Below are positions 24,915 to 34,312 of a stretch of 56,417 nucleotides of DNA, piece by piece. Position numbers and translations under genes: made by a program. The stretch is from positions 1 through 56,417 of the forward strand of contig JAICHV010000021.1 in assembly GCA_025924715.1 (NCBI GenBank), given 5' to 3'. Position 1 is the first letter of the stretch. Every line of letters starts with the position of its first letter. This DNA comes from Alphaproteobacteria bacterium (GTDB taxonomy: Bacteria; Pseudomonadota; Alphaproteobacteria; Micropepsales; Micropepsaceae). The notes under the pieces are model-generated. The model worked only from the letters and a program-made list of their open reading frames with translations, was not told where the DNA came from and did no database searches.

Positions 24915-25862
24915 ATGACATCCGCGAGCCTCGAACCGATCCTCAAATCCGGCCATCTGCTGGGGATCGAAGGACTTTCGCCGCCCGAAGTCACCGCCCT
25001 GCTCGATCTGGCCGATAGTTATGTCGCGCTCAGCCAGGGTCCCGACAAGAAGACCGCGCTGCTCAAGGGCCGAACCCTGATCAATCTGTTCTTCGAAGCC
25101 TCCACCCGTACCCAGGCCAGTTTCGAACTGGCGGGCAAGCGGCTGGGCGCCGATGTGATGAATATGTCGGTGAAGACCTCCTCGGTCGCCAAAGGCGAGA
25201 CCCTGATCGACACCGCCAGCACTTTGAACGCCATGCACCCCGATATCCTGGTGGTGCGCCACGCCGATTCCGGCGCCGCCGAACTGTTGTCGCGCAAGCT
25301 GGATTGCAGCGTGGTCAATGCCGGCGACGGCGCCCATGCCCATCCCACCCAGGCGCTGCTGGACGCGCTCACCATCCGCCGCCGGCTTGGCGGGTTCGAA
25401 AATCTCACCGTGGCGATCTGCGGCGACGTGCTGCATTCGCGTGTGGCGCGCTCCAATATCCAGCTCCTGGCAATGATGGGGGCGCAAGTGCGGCTGGTGG
25501 CGCCCATGACCTTGCTGCCGGCCGATGCGGACCGCTTCGGCGTCGGCATCTTCACCGACATGAAAGAGGGACTGGCCGGCGCCGATATCGTCATGATGCT
25601 GCGCCTGCAATTGGAGCGCATGACTGGGGCCTTCGTGCCTTCGGCGCGCGAATATTTCCGCTTCTATGGCCTGGACCGCGACAAGCTGGGCTATGCCAAG
25701 CCCGGCGCGCTGGTGATGCATCCCGGGCCGATGAACCGCGGCGTCGAGATCGCGTCGGATATCGCCGACGACATCGAAGTGAGCTTGATTTCCGAACAGG
25801 TCGAAATGGGTGTCGCCATCCGCATGGCCGTGCTGGACGCTCTCGCGAGGGGGCAGGCATGA
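24915..25862 (+). CDS. pyrB: Aspartate carbamoyltransferase catalytic subunit
   Basis: Joins carbamoyl phosphate and aspartate, the committed step of pyrimidine synthesis. The 315 residues hold the carbamoyl-phosphate signature [18 protein letters not shown], the [10 protein letters not shown] loop, and [12 protein letters not shown]. The ATG at 24915 was chosen over an in-frame TTG at 24876, which falls in the -35 element. It overlaps the pyrC' gene by four bases, and in this arrangement PyrB and the inactive dihydroorotase normally form one complex. Confidence 0.95.
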   Translation: MTSASLEPILKSGHLLGIEGLSPPEVTALLDLADSYVALSQGPDKKTALLKGRTLINLFFEASTRTQASFELAGKRLGADVMNMSVKTSSVAKGETLIDTASTLNAMHPDILVVRHADSGAAELLSRKLDCSVVNAGDGAHAHPTQALLDALTIRRRLGGFENLTVAICGDVLHSRVARSNIQLLAMMGAQVRLVAPMTLLPADADRFGVGIFTDMKEGLAGADIVMMLRLQLERMTGAFVPSAREYFRFYGLDRDKLGYAKPGALVMHPGPMNRGVEIASDIADDIEVSLISEQVEMGVAIRMAVLDALARGQA

Positions 25863-27154
25863 GCACGCGCCGCATCGCCTTCAAGAATGCCCGGCTGATC
25901 GATCCGGCCAGCGGCTTGGACGTGAAAGGCGGGTTGCTGGTGGAGAATGGTCGCATCGCCGATCTGGGGCCGCGGCTGTTCAACGATGCCGAGGCCGGCG
26001 ATCCGGAAATCGTCGATTGCCGCGGGCTGGTGCTGGCCCCGGGCCTGATCGATTGCCGGGTCTTCACCGGCGAACCGGGCAGCGAGCACCGCGAAACCCT
26101 AGCCAGCGCCAGCGAAGCGGCAGCGGCGGGCGGCGTCACCACCATTGTCACCATGCCCAACACCGATCCGGTGATCGACGAACCCTCGCTGGTCGATTTC
26201 ATCAAGCGCCGCGCCGCCGCCACCGCCAAGGTGCGCGTGGCGCCGGCCGCCGCCCTCACCCGCAAGCTGGCCGGCGAAATCATGACCGAAATCGGCTTGC
26301 TGAAAGAGGCCGGCGCCGTCGCCTTCACCGATGGCGATCGCACGGTGGCCAATGCGCGGGTGATGCGCCGGGCGCTGGCCTATGCCGCCACTTTCGATTC
26401 CCTGGTGATCGGCCATGCCGAAGATCCGGATTTGACGCTAGACGCGGCGATCAATGAAAGCGAATTCGCCACCCGTCTGGGCCTGCCCGGCGCGCCGGCG
26501 CTGGCCGAAGCCATCATCGTCGAGCGCGACATCCGCTTGGTCGAACTCACCGGCGCGCGCTATCATTTCGGACAGATCTCGACCCGCGCGGCGCTGGACG
26601 CCATCGCCGCCGCCAAATCCAATGGCCTGCCGATCACTTGCGGCGTCAGCGCCCATCATCTGGCGCTCAATGAATTGGACGTGGGTGCCTATTACACCTT
26701 CCGCAAGGTCAAGCCGCCGCTGCGCTCCGAAGCCGATCGCGGCGCCATGGTCGAAGGGGTCGCCAGCGGCATCATCGATGTGATCGTCTCCAGCCATGAA
26801 CCGCAAGGCGCCGACACCAAGCGCCAGACTTTCGCCGCCGCGGCCTTCGGCGCCGTCGGGCTTGAGACCCTGCTGCCGGTGGCCCTGTCACTGTATCACG
26901 ATGGCCGCGCCGCGCTGCCGCATGTCCTGGCCGGGTTGACCGCCAAGCCGGCGCGGCTGTTCGGGCTTGCCGGCGGCACTCTGGCCGTGGGCGCGCCCGC
27001 CGATCTGCTGCTGCTCGATCCCGACGAGCCCTTTGTGGTGGATGAAAAGGACTTGCATTCGCGCAGCCGCAACACCGCTTTCGAGGGCCGCAAATTCCAG
27101 GGCCGCGCCCAGCGGACTTATGTCGGCGGCGAATGCGTGTTCTCGCGCGGATAA
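25859..27154 (+). CDS. Dihydroorotase-like protein, non-catalytic PyrC' (PyrX) type
   Basis: A 431-residue amidohydrolase-fold protein that has lost catalytic residues. Where active dihydroorotases have D-x-H-x-H-L-R-E-P-G, this has [10 protein letters not shown] (Asp65, Arg67, Phe69, Gly71). The late metal or substrate motif TDHAPH is SSHEPQ. The family is known to act as a structural partner of aspartate carbamoyltransferase, which fits the ATGA overlap with pyrB. A true dihydroorotase must be encoded elsewhere. Confidence 0.9.
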   Translation: MSTRRIAFKNARLIDPASGLDVKGGLLVENGRIADLGPRLFNDAEAGDPEIVDCRGLVLAPGLIDCRVFTGEPGSEHRETLASASEAAAAGGVTTIVTMPNTDPVIDEPSLVDFIKRRAAATAKVRVAPAAALTRKLAGEIMTEIGLLKEAGAVAFTDGDRTVANARVMRRALAYAATFDSLVIGHAEDPDLTLDAAINESEFATRLGLPGAPALAEAIIVERDIRLVELTGARYHFGQISTRAALDAIAAAKSNGLPITCGVSAHHLALNELDVGAYYTFRKVKPPLRSEADRGAMVEGVASGIIDVIVSSHEPQGADTKRQTFAAAAFGAVGLETLLPVALSLYHDGRAALPHVLAGLTAKPARLFGLAGGTLAVGAPADLLLLDPDEPFVVDEKDLHSRSRNTAFEGRKFQGRAQRTYVGGECVFSRG

Positions 27155-27212
27155 CAAGTGCTTGGGCTGGGCCAATGGATTTTAGCCCCAAACCCTGCCA
27201 TCGTCCGCGCCC

Positions 27213-27839
27213 ATGACCGCCCCCCTGCCCCTTTATGCTTCGCTGGCCGCCCTGGCGTTGGGTTATCTGCTGGGCTCGATTCCCTTTGGCATTTTGTTCG
27301 CGCGGCTTTCCGGTGCCGGCGATTTGCGCAAAATCGGCTCGGGCAATATCGGCGCCACCAATGTGCTGCGCACCGGAAAAAAAGGCGCCGCCGCGGCGAC
27401 GCTGCTCTGCGACGGCGCCAAAGGGGCGCTGGCGGTTTTTCTGGCGCGCTTTTTCCTTCCCCCCGATGCCGAAATTTTTGCCGCCTTGGCCGCGGTGCTG
27501 GGCCATGTCTTTCCGATCTGGCTGCGCTTCAGGGGCGGCAAGGGCGTCGCGACCTTTATCGGCATCGCCCTGGCGCTGAACTGGCAGGCGGGCTTGCTGG
27601 TCGGCGCGACCTGGCTGCTGGCCGCGGCAGTGTGGCGGATTTCCTCGCTCTCGGCGCTGATCGCCATTGCCCTTGCGCCGGCCTATTTCTTCGCGCTGGG
27701 TTCGCGCGGCTATGTCGCGCCGATGCTGGTGCTGGCGGTGCTGGTGATCTTCATGCACCGGGAAAACATCCAGCGGCTGCTCAAGGGCGAGGAGCCGCGC
27801 ATCGGCGGGCGCGGGAGCCGCGATGCGGCGCGCTCCTGA
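27213..27839 (+). CDS. plsY: Glycerol-3-phosphate acyltransferase PlsY
   Basis: Integral membrane enzyme that transfers acyl groups from acyl-phosphate to glycerol 3-phosphate, the first step of phospholipid synthesis. The 208 residues contain the three conserved loops GSIPFGILFARL with SGNIGATNVLR, LRFRGGKGVAT and the C-terminal MHRENIQRLLKGEEPRIG, with about five membrane spans. It overlaps dprA by 17 bp. Confidence 0.94.
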   Translation: MTAPLPLYASLAALALGYLLGSIPFGILFARLSGAGDLRKIGSGNIGATNVLRTGKKGAAAATLLCDGAKGALAVFLARFFLPPDAEIFAALAAVLGHVFPIWLRFRGGKGVATFIGIALALNWQAGLLVGATWLLAAAVWRISSLSALIAIALAPAYFFALGSRGYVAPMLVLAVLVIFMHRENIQRLLKGEEPRIGGRGSRDAARS

Positions 27840-28926
27840 ACCGGGCGAACGCCAAGCCTGGCTGAGGCTGGCGCGCACCGAACATGTCGGACCTGTTACT
27901 TTCGCCAGCCTGATCGCGCGTTTCGGCTCAGCCAGTGCCGCGCTGACGGAATTGCCGCGCCTGGCGCGCCGTGGCGGCGGCCAGAATTTCGTTCTGCCGC
28001 CGGAGCGCGACAGCGCCTTGGAGCTGGAGCGGCTTGATGAGATCGGCGCGCGTCTGGTCCTGTCCTGCGACTCAGAATTTCCCGCCGGCCTTGCCGCCCT
28101 GGACCCGCCGCCGCCCTTGATCTCTATGCTCGGTCACGCGCCGCTGCTCCAGCGCGAGATGATCGCGCTGGTGGGCGCGCGCAATGCCTCGGCGCTGGGG
28201 CGCAAATTTGCCTTCACCCTTGCCAAGGATCTAAGCGATGCCGGCTTGGTGGTGGTCTCCGGTCTCGCCCGCGGCATCGACTCCGCCGCTCATGAAGCTG
28301 CGCTCGAGGGCGGCACCATCGCGGTGGTGGCCGGCGGTCTCGACATCGTCTATCCGCCGGAGAACGAGGCGCTGTACCGCGCCATCGCGCAGCGCGGCGT
28401 CGTGCTGTCCGAAATGCGCCTGGGCGAAGCGCCTCAGGCGCGGCATTTCCCCCGCCGCAACCGCCTGATCTCGGGCCTGGCGCGCGGCGTCGTGGTGGTG
28501 GAAGCCGCCGAGCGGTCCGGCTCCCTGATCACCGCCAATTATGCCTTGGAGCAGAACCGCGAAATCTTCGCCGTACCCGGCTCGCCCCTGGACCCGCGCG
28601 CCAAGGGACCCAACCGCCTGATCCGCGACGGCGCCACTTTGGTGGAAAGTGCCGAGGATGTGCTGGCCCAGCTCCGCCCCATGCTGGGCAGCGCCTTCCG
28701 GGAAGACGAACCGCCGCCCCCGCCGGCCGACCGGGCCGGGCTGGAGGCGGAGGCGGACCGCATCCGCGACCGGGTGATCGAGGCCCTGGGGCCCGCCCCG
28801 GTCGAGGTCGATGAGCTGATTCGCCAGCTCGGCGCCCCGGCCGCGGCGATTTTGACCGTGATTTTGGAACTTGAGCTGGCCGGGCGCTGCCGCCGCCAGG
28901 CGGGCAACCGGGTTTCCTGGGCGTGA
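27823..28926 (+). CDS. dprA: DNA-processing protein DprA
   Basis: Loads RecA on single-stranded DNA during natural transformation. The 367 residues comprise an N-terminal helical domain (to about 70), the Rossmann-like DprA core with IALVGARNASALGRKFA, SGLARGIDSAAHEAAL and FPRRNRLISGLARGVVVVEAAERSGSLITA (read in two parts), and a C-terminal winged helix (VEVDELIRQLGAPAAAI). Other competence genes are not in the window, and many non-competent species keep dprA. Confidence 0.94.
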   Translation: MRRAPEPGERQAWLRLARTEHVGPVTFASLIARFGSASAALTELPRLARRGGGQNFVLPPERDSALELERLDEIGARLVLSCDSEFPAGLAALDPPPPLISMLGHAPLLQREMIALVGARNASALGRKFAFTLAKDLSDAGLVVVSGLARGIDSAAHEAALEGGTIAVVAGGLDIVYPPENEALYRAIAQRGVVLSEMRLGEAPQARHFPRRNRLISGLARGVVVVEAAERSGSLITANYALEQNREIFAVPGSPLDPRAKGPNRLIRDGATLVESAEDVLAQLRPMLGSAFREDEPPPPPADRAGLEAEADRIRDRVIEALGPAPVEVDELIRQLGAPAAAILTVILELELAGRCRRQAGNRVSWA

Positions 28927-28963
28927 AGCACTGGAAATTACAACTTATAGTAGATAATCGTGG

Positions 28964-28978
28964 TTAATGTGATGTTAA
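28964..28978. promoter_or_regulatory. CtrA-type box upstream of topA
   Basis: TTAA-TGTGATG-TTAA matches the CtrA consensus TTAA-N7-TTAA (the last C of the full consensus is T). It lies 165 bp before topA in an AT-rich patch of an otherwise GC-rich genome. A weak promoter follows: TTGACA at 29016-29021 and TATCAG at 29037-29042, with a short 15-bp spacer. Confidence 0.5.
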
Positions 28979-29142
28979 TTACAATCCTTGATTATACCGC
29001 CTGGCCTATCCGGCGTTGACAGGGTCGGCCGGCTCCTATCAGTGTCCCGGCCGCGTTGGCGACGAAAAGACAGATTTCCCGAGAAATGGGGTTGTCCTCT
29101 GTCTCGGCATCCCCAGATAAGCGCCCTTAACCAAGCAGGCCC

Positions 29143-31773
29143 ATGAACGTTCTCGTCGTCGAATCCCCCGCCAAAGCCAAGACCATCAATAAGTATCTGG
29201 GCAGCGGCTACAAAGTCCTGGCCAGTTTCGGCCATATCCGCGACCTGCCCTCCAAGGACGGCTCGGTAAAGCCGGATGACGATTTCTCGATGGTCTGGGA
29301 GGTCGATGCCCGGGCCCAAGGCAAGATCAAGGACATCGCCGACGCGGTCAAAGGCGCCGACAAGCTGATCCTGGCCACCGACCCGGACCGCGAAGGCGAA
29401 GCGATTTCCTGGCACATCCTGGAAGTGCTGAAGGCCAAGCATGTGCTGGGCAAGATCCCGGTCGAACGGGTGGTGTTCAACGCCGTCACCAAATCGGCCA
29501 TCTTGGAAGCGATCCAACATCCTCGCCAGATCGACCAGGATCTGGTCGATGCCTATCTGGCGCGCCGCGCCTTGGATTATCTGGTCGGCTTCACGCTTTC
29601 GCCCGTGCTGTGGCGCAAATTGCCCGGCGCCCGCTCGGCGGGGCGGGTGCAATCGGTGGCGCTGCGCCTGGTGGTGGAACGCGAAGCCGAGATCGACGCT
29701 TTCAAGCCCCAGGAATATTGGAGCATCGATGCCGATGTCGCCACGGCACAGGGCGGCTTTCCGGCGCGGCTGATCCAGCTTGGCGGCAAGAAGCTGGACA
29801 AGCTGTCGCTGAACAATGAAGCCGAGGCCAAAGCCGCCGTCGCCGCGATCGAGGGACAAAGCTTTTCCATCGGCAGCGTCGAATCCAAGCCGGTCAAGCG
29901 CAATCCTTCGCCGCCTTTCATCACCTCGACCCTGCAGCAGGAAGCCTCGCGCAAGCTTGGCTTCAATGCCAAGCGCACCATGCAGGTGGCGCAGGGTCTG
30001 TATGAAGGTGTCGAGATCGGCGGCGAAACCACCGGCCTGATCACCTATATGCGAACCGACGGCATCACCATGGCGCCGGAATCCATCACCGAAGCGCGCA
30101 GCGTGATCGGCCAGAAATACGGCGCCCGCTATGTCCCTGCCGCTGCGCGGGTCTATGTCAGCAAGGCCAAGAACGCGCAGGAAGCCCATGAAGCAATCCG
30201 GCCCACCAGCTTTGCCCGCACCCCTGAAGAGGTCGCCAAATATCTCGAAGGCGACGCCGCCCGGCTTTACGAATTGGTGTGGAAGCGCGCCATCGCCAGC
30301 CAGATGGAAAGCGCCGAACAGGAACGCACCACCGTCGATGTGATTTCGGCCGACAAGCAGATCACCCTGCGCGCCACCGGAACCGTGACCTTGTTCGACG
30401 GATTCCTGACCTTGTATCAGGAAGGCCAGGACGACGCGGCCGATGAGGATGGCGCCAAGCTGCCGCAAGTCGCCGTCGGCACCGCCGCCAAGATCGACAA
30501 TATCGCCCCGGCGCAGCATTTCACCGAGCCGCCGCCGCGCTATTCCGAAGCCAGCCTGGTGCGCAAGCTGGAAGAATTGGGCATCGGCCGCCCTTCGACC
30601 TATGCCACCATCCTGTCGACCTTGCGCGACCGCGCCTATGTGCGCAGCGATCGCGGCCGCTTTTATCCCGAAGACAAAGGCCGGCTGGTCACCACATTCC
30701 TGCAGAGCTTCTTCAAGCATTATGTGGAATACGATTTCACCGCCGACCTGGAAGAACAGTTGGACAAGGTCTCGGACCACAAGCTGGATTGGAAAAAGCT
30801 GCTGCGCGATTTCTGGAAGGACTTTGCCGCGGCGGTCGGCGAGACCAAGGATCTGAAGATCCGGGCCGTGATCGACGAATTGGAAGGCACGCTGGGTCCG
30901 CACATCTTTCCGGCCGGTCCGGATGGCGGCGATCCACGCAAATGCCCGTCCTGCGAAAACGGTCGGCTGAACCTGAAGCTGGGCCGCTTCGGCGCCTTTG
31001 TCGGCTGCACGAATTATCCCGAATGCAAATTCACCCGTCAGATGGGCGCCAAGCCGGGCGAAGGCGATGCCGGCCCGCGCGAGCTGGGGCTTTATCCGGA
31101 CACCGACCAGATGATCACCCTGCGCTCGGGGCGCTTCGGGCCTTATGTGCAGTTGGGTGATGATCCCAAACCCAAACGCTCGGGCCTGCCCAAGGGCACC
31201 GATCCGGCCAGCGTCGATCTCGCCATGGCGGTCAAGCTGTTGTCGCTGCCGCGCGAAGTGGGCCCCCATCCCGAAGACGGCAAAATGATCACCGCCAATT
31301 TCGGCCGCTTTGGGCCCTATATCGCCCATGACGGCAAATATGCCTCGCTGGAATCGCCCGAAGATGTTTTCGACATCGGCATCAACCATGCCGTCACCGT
31401 GCTGGCAGAGAAAAAGGCCAAGGGCGGACGCCGTGGGCCCCAGGCGCTGAAGGAATTGGGCAATGACGCGGAAGGCCATCCGATCAAGGTGATGAAAGGC
31501 CGTTATGGTCCTTACGTCACCGACGGCAGCAACAACGCTACCATTCCCAATGCCGATGATCCCGAAAGCGTCACCCTGGAACAGGCTTTGGCGCTGATCG
31601 CCGAGCGCATCGCCAAGGGCGGCGGCAAGAAGAAGAAAAAACCTCCCGCGAAAAAGCCGGCGCCGGCGGCGAAAGCCGAAAAGCCGGCAAAGAAAGCGCC
31701 GGCCAAGAAAGCCGTGCCGAAAAAAGCCGTCGCCAAGGCCAAGAAGAAACCCGAACCGGTGGCAGGGGAATAA
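29143..31773 (+). CDS. topA: DNA topoisomerase I
   Basis: Type IA topoisomerase that relaxes negative supercoils. The 876 residues start with the TOPRIM domain (VLVVESPAKAKTINKYLG, DPDREGEAISWHI). The catalytic Tyr302 is in ITYMRTDG. A single four-cysteine zinc finger (CPSC to CTNYPEC, near residues 605-628) and several short topo C-terminal repeats (GRFGPYV, GRFGPYI, GRYGPYV) follow. The last 45 residues are Lys/Ala/Pro-rich, a histone H1-like tail seen in many alphaproteobacterial TopA proteins. Confidence 0.96.
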   Translation: MNVLVVESPAKAKTINKYLGSGYKVLASFGHIRDLPSKDGSVKPDDDFSMVWEVDARAQGKIKDIADAVKGADKLILATDPDREGEAISWHILEVLKAKHVLGKIPVERVVFNAVTKSAILEAIQHPRQIDQDLVDAYLARRALDYLVGFTLSPVLWRKLPGARSAGRVQSVALRLVVEREAEIDAFKPQEYWSIDADVATAQGGFPARLIQLGGKKLDKLSLNNEAEAKAAVAAIEGQSFSIGSVESKPVKRNPSPPFITSTLQQEASRKLGFNAKRTMQVAQGLYEGVEIGGETTGLITYMRTDGITMAPESITEARSVIGQKYGARYVPAAARVYVSKAKNAQEAHEAIRPTSFARTPEEVAKYLEGDAARLYELVWKRAIASQMESAEQERTTVDVISADKQITLRATGTVTLFDGFLTLYQEGQDDAADEDGAKLPQVAVGTAAKIDNIAPAQHFTEPPPRYSEASLVRKLEELGIGRPSTYATILSTLRDRAYVRSDRGRFYPEDKGRLVTTFLQSFFKHYVEYDFTADLEEQLDKVSDHKLDWKKLLRDFWKDFAAAVGETKDLKIRAVIDELEGTLGPHIFPAGPDGGDPRKCPSCENGRLNLKLGRFGAFVGCTNYPECKFTRQMGAKPGEGDAGPRELGLYPDTDQMITLRSGRFGPYVQLGDDPKPKRSGLPKGTDPASVDLAMAVKLLSLPREVGPHPEDGKMITANFGRFGPYIAHDGKYASLESPEDVFDIGINHAVTVLAEKKAKGGRRGPQALKELGNDAEGHPIKVMKGRYGPYVTDGSNNATIPNADDPESVTLEQALALIAERIAKGGGKKKKKPPAKKPAPAAKAEKPAKKAPAKKAVPKKAVAKAKKKPEPVAGE

Positions 31774-34011
31774 TTGGCCCGGCGCGCGACCAACGCTCCC
31801 AAGCTCGACAAGGACCGCCTGCTCGCCTTGCTTGCCGAACATCCCGGCGCCACCAAACGCGATCTGGCGCGGCTGACGGGGCTGAAAGGCTCCGATCGGA
31901 TTCTCTTAAAGCGCCTGTTGCGGGAGTTGGAAGCTGAGGGCGCCATCGCCGGCAAGGCGCGGCGCGGCCTGACCAAATCCGGCGACTTGCCCGAAGTGAC
32001 GGTGGTGGAAATCACCGGCACCGACAGCGACGGCGAGTTGCTGGCGCGCCCCATCAGTTGGGAATCGAACGACGAACCGCCCACGATTTTCGTCATGCCG
32101 CCCAAGGAAGGCAAAGCCTTGGCCGTGGGCGGCCGCGTCTTGGCGCGGCTGGAAAAGCGCGGCGAGCATTACGAAGCCCAGGTCGTCCGCCGGCTGGAAA
32201 GCGAGGCCGGGCCGGAACGGATTATCGGCGTGCTGCGCGAAAGTGCCGAAGGCTTTCGCGTCATGCCGGTGGAACGCAAGGCGCGCGGCGAATATGCCCT
32301 GGACAAGCGCGATAGCGCCGGCGCCAAGGACAACGAGCTGGTGGTCTGCGAGCCGCTGGGCAAACGCGCCGGTGGTTTTCCAAAACTACGGGTGATCGAG
32401 CGCATCGGCAGCATGGATTCGCCGCGCACCATCAGCCTGATCGCCATCCATGCCCACGGCATTCCCACCGTGTTTCCGGGGGCCGTGCTGGAAGAAGCCA
32501 AAGCGGCACAGCCGATCGATCCACGCGGCAGAACCGATCTGCGCGCCATCCCCCTGGTCACCATCGATCCGGAAGACGCCCGCGACCATGACGACGCGGT
32601 CTGGGCCGGGCCCGATGACGACGCCGCCAATCCCGGCGGCCAGGTCGTTCTGGTCGCCATCGCCGATGTCGCCCATTATGTGACGCCCGGCTCGGCGCTG
32701 GATAAGGAAGCCTTGAAGCGCGGCAACAGCGCCTATTTCCCCGACCGGGTGGTGCCGATGCTGCCCGAGGAATTGTCGGCCGATCTGTGCTCGCTGAAGG
32801 AAGCAGTCGACCGGCCCTGCCTGGCGGTGCGCATGGTGTTCGATTCCCGGGGCGCCAAGAAAAGCCACAAATTCATCCGCGGCGTGATGCGTTCGGCGGC
32901 GCGGCTGACCTATGCGCGGGCCCAGGCTGCCTTCGACGACAAGCCGGACGCGGCGATGGATAGCGTGGTCCGCAAGACCCTGGCCGATCTGTGGACCGCC
33001 TACAAAACCCTGATCATTGCCCGGGAAAAACGCAGCCCGCTCGACCTCGACTTGCCGGAACGGCGCATCGTGCTGGGCGCCGACGGGCGCGTCGCCTCCA
33101 TCGCCTATCGCGAGCGGCTGGATTCGATGAAGCTGATCGAGGAATGCATGGTGCTGGCCAATGTCGCCGCCGCCGAAAGCCTGGAACAGGCGCGCACGCC
33201 CTTGATCTATCGGGTGCACGACACGCCGTCGAAGGAAAAACTTTATGCCTTTTCCGATTTCCTGCGCACCCTGAACATCAACTTCGCCAAGGGCCAGGTG
33301 GTGCAGCCGGGCACCTTCAACCGCATCCTCTCCCAGGCCAAGGGCACCGTGCATGAAGCGGTGATGAATGACGTGGTTCTGAGGAGCCAGGCCCAGGCGA
33401 TTTACGATGCCGCCAATATCGGCCATTTCGGATTGAACTTGGCCAAATATGCCCATTTCACCTCGCCCATCCGGCGCTATGCCGACCTGATCGTCCACCG
33501 CGCCCTGATCCGCGGATTGAATCTGGGCGGCGGCGGCGGATTGACCGACCGGGAAATGAAAACCCTTGCCGAGATCGCCGAACACATCACCCTGACCGAG
33601 CGCCGTGCCATGGCGGCGGAGCGCGATTCCACCGACCGCTATGTCGCCGCCTATATGCAGGTGCATGTGGGGACGCGCTTCGAGGCCCGCATCACCGGGG
33701 TGACCAAATTCGCACTTTTCGTGCGGCTGAAAGAGTCCGGCGCCGAAGGCCTGTTGCCCGCCCGGTCCTTGGGCAGTGAATTTTTCCGCTATGACGAACG
33801 GCGCCAGGCCATGGTGGGCGAGCGCAGCGGCACCCAATTTGGCCTGGGCGACAGCGTCAGCGTGGTCCTGAAGGAAGCCGCCCCGGTCACCGGCGGGCTG
33901 CGCTTCGAGCTGGCCGATGGGGGCGCCAGCCCCGCTCGCGGCCACCGCCCCCCTGCCCGCCAAAGCGAAAAGCCCCGCGACAAGACCCGGTTCAAGCCGA
34001 AAAAGCGTTGA
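31774..34011 (+). CDS. rnr: Ribonuclease R
   Basis: Processive 3'-5' exoribonuclease that degrades structured RNA and works with SmpB-tmRNA. The 745 residues include an N-terminal helix-turn-helix (GATKRDLARLTGLKGSDR), cold-shock domains, the RNB domain (IDPEDARDHDDAVW, with catalytic aspartates, and LIEECMVLANVAAAE, FTSPIRRYADLIVHR), an S1 domain (GTRFEARITGVTKFALFV) and a basic tail. The start is TTG immediately after the topA stop, with AGGGGA five bases upstream. No ATG fits the family N-terminus. Confidence 0.93.
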   Translation: MARRATNAPKLDKDRLLALLAEHPGATKRDLARLTGLKGSDRILLKRLLRELEAEGAIAGKARRGLTKSGDLPEVTVVEITGTDSDGELLARPISWESNDEPPTIFVMPPKEGKALAVGGRVLARLEKRGEHYEAQVVRRLESEAGPERIIGVLRESAEGFRVMPVERKARGEYALDKRDSAGAKDNELVVCEPLGKRAGGFPKLRVIERIGSMDSPRTISLIAIHAHGIPTVFPGAVLEEAKAAQPIDPRGRTDLRAIPLVTIDPEDARDHDDAVWAGPDDDAANPGGQVVLVAIADVAHYVTPGSALDKEALKRGNSAYFPDRVVPMLPEELSADLCSLKEAVDRPCLAVRMVFDSRGAKKSHKFIRGVMRSAARLTYARAQAAFDDKPDAAMDSVVRKTLADLWTAYKTLIIAREKRSPLDLDLPERRIVLGADGRVASIAYRERLDSMKLIEECMVLANVAAAESLEQARTPLIYRVHDTPSKEKLYAFSDFLRTLNINFAKGQVVQPGTFNRILSQAKGTVHEAVMNDVVLRSQAQAIYDAANIGHFGLNLAKYAHFTSPIRRYADLIVHRALIRGLNLGGGGGLTDREMKTLAEIAEHITLTERRAMAAERDSTDRYVAAYMQVHVGTRFEARITGVTKFALFVRLKESGAEGLLPARSLGSEFFRYDERRQAMVGERSGTQFGLGDSVSVVLKEAAPVTGGLRFELADGGASPARGHRPPARQSEKPRDKTRFKPKKR

Positions 34012-34101
34012 TTTTCAAACAATTGCATCCGGGCGCTTGACAGGCCACAGCTTTCGCCCCAAAACCCGCGCCTTCGCGATTTGCTTCTTTGGAGTTGCCG
34101 C

Positions 34102-34269
34102 ATGGCCAAGCCCACCACCGCCAAGATTCGCCTCAACAGCGAAGGCAACACCGGCTTTTTCTATGTCGGCAAGAAGAACACCCGCACCATGACCGAGAAA
34201 TTCTCGATCAAGAAATATGATCCGGTGCTGCGCAAGCATGTCGTCTTCAAAGAAGGCAAGATCAAGTAA
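34102..34269 (+). CDS. rpmG: 50S ribosomal protein L33
   Basis: The 55-residue protein reads [21 protein letters not shown] then VGKKNTRTM and [18 protein letters not shown], the usual L33. It contains no cysteine, so it is the zinc-independent form. GGAG seven to eight bases before the ATG marks the start; an in-frame start 21 bases upstream is unlikely. Confidence 0.96.
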   Translation: MAKPTTAKIRLNSEGNTGFFYVGKKNTRTMTEKFSIKKYDPVLRKHVVFKEGKIK

Positions 34270-34312
34270 GCATCTCGCTTTCATAGGCTTCAGCCGATAG
34301 GTTTGGGCGCGC

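Noticed and set aside
28975..31842. 955-codon open frame antisense to topA
   Set aside because: It mirrors the topA coding frame. High third-position GC in topA suppresses stop codons on the opposite strand, and the translation shows no domain.
32386..33963. 525-codon open frame antisense to rnr
   Set aside because: Shadow of rnr, no recognisable motif.
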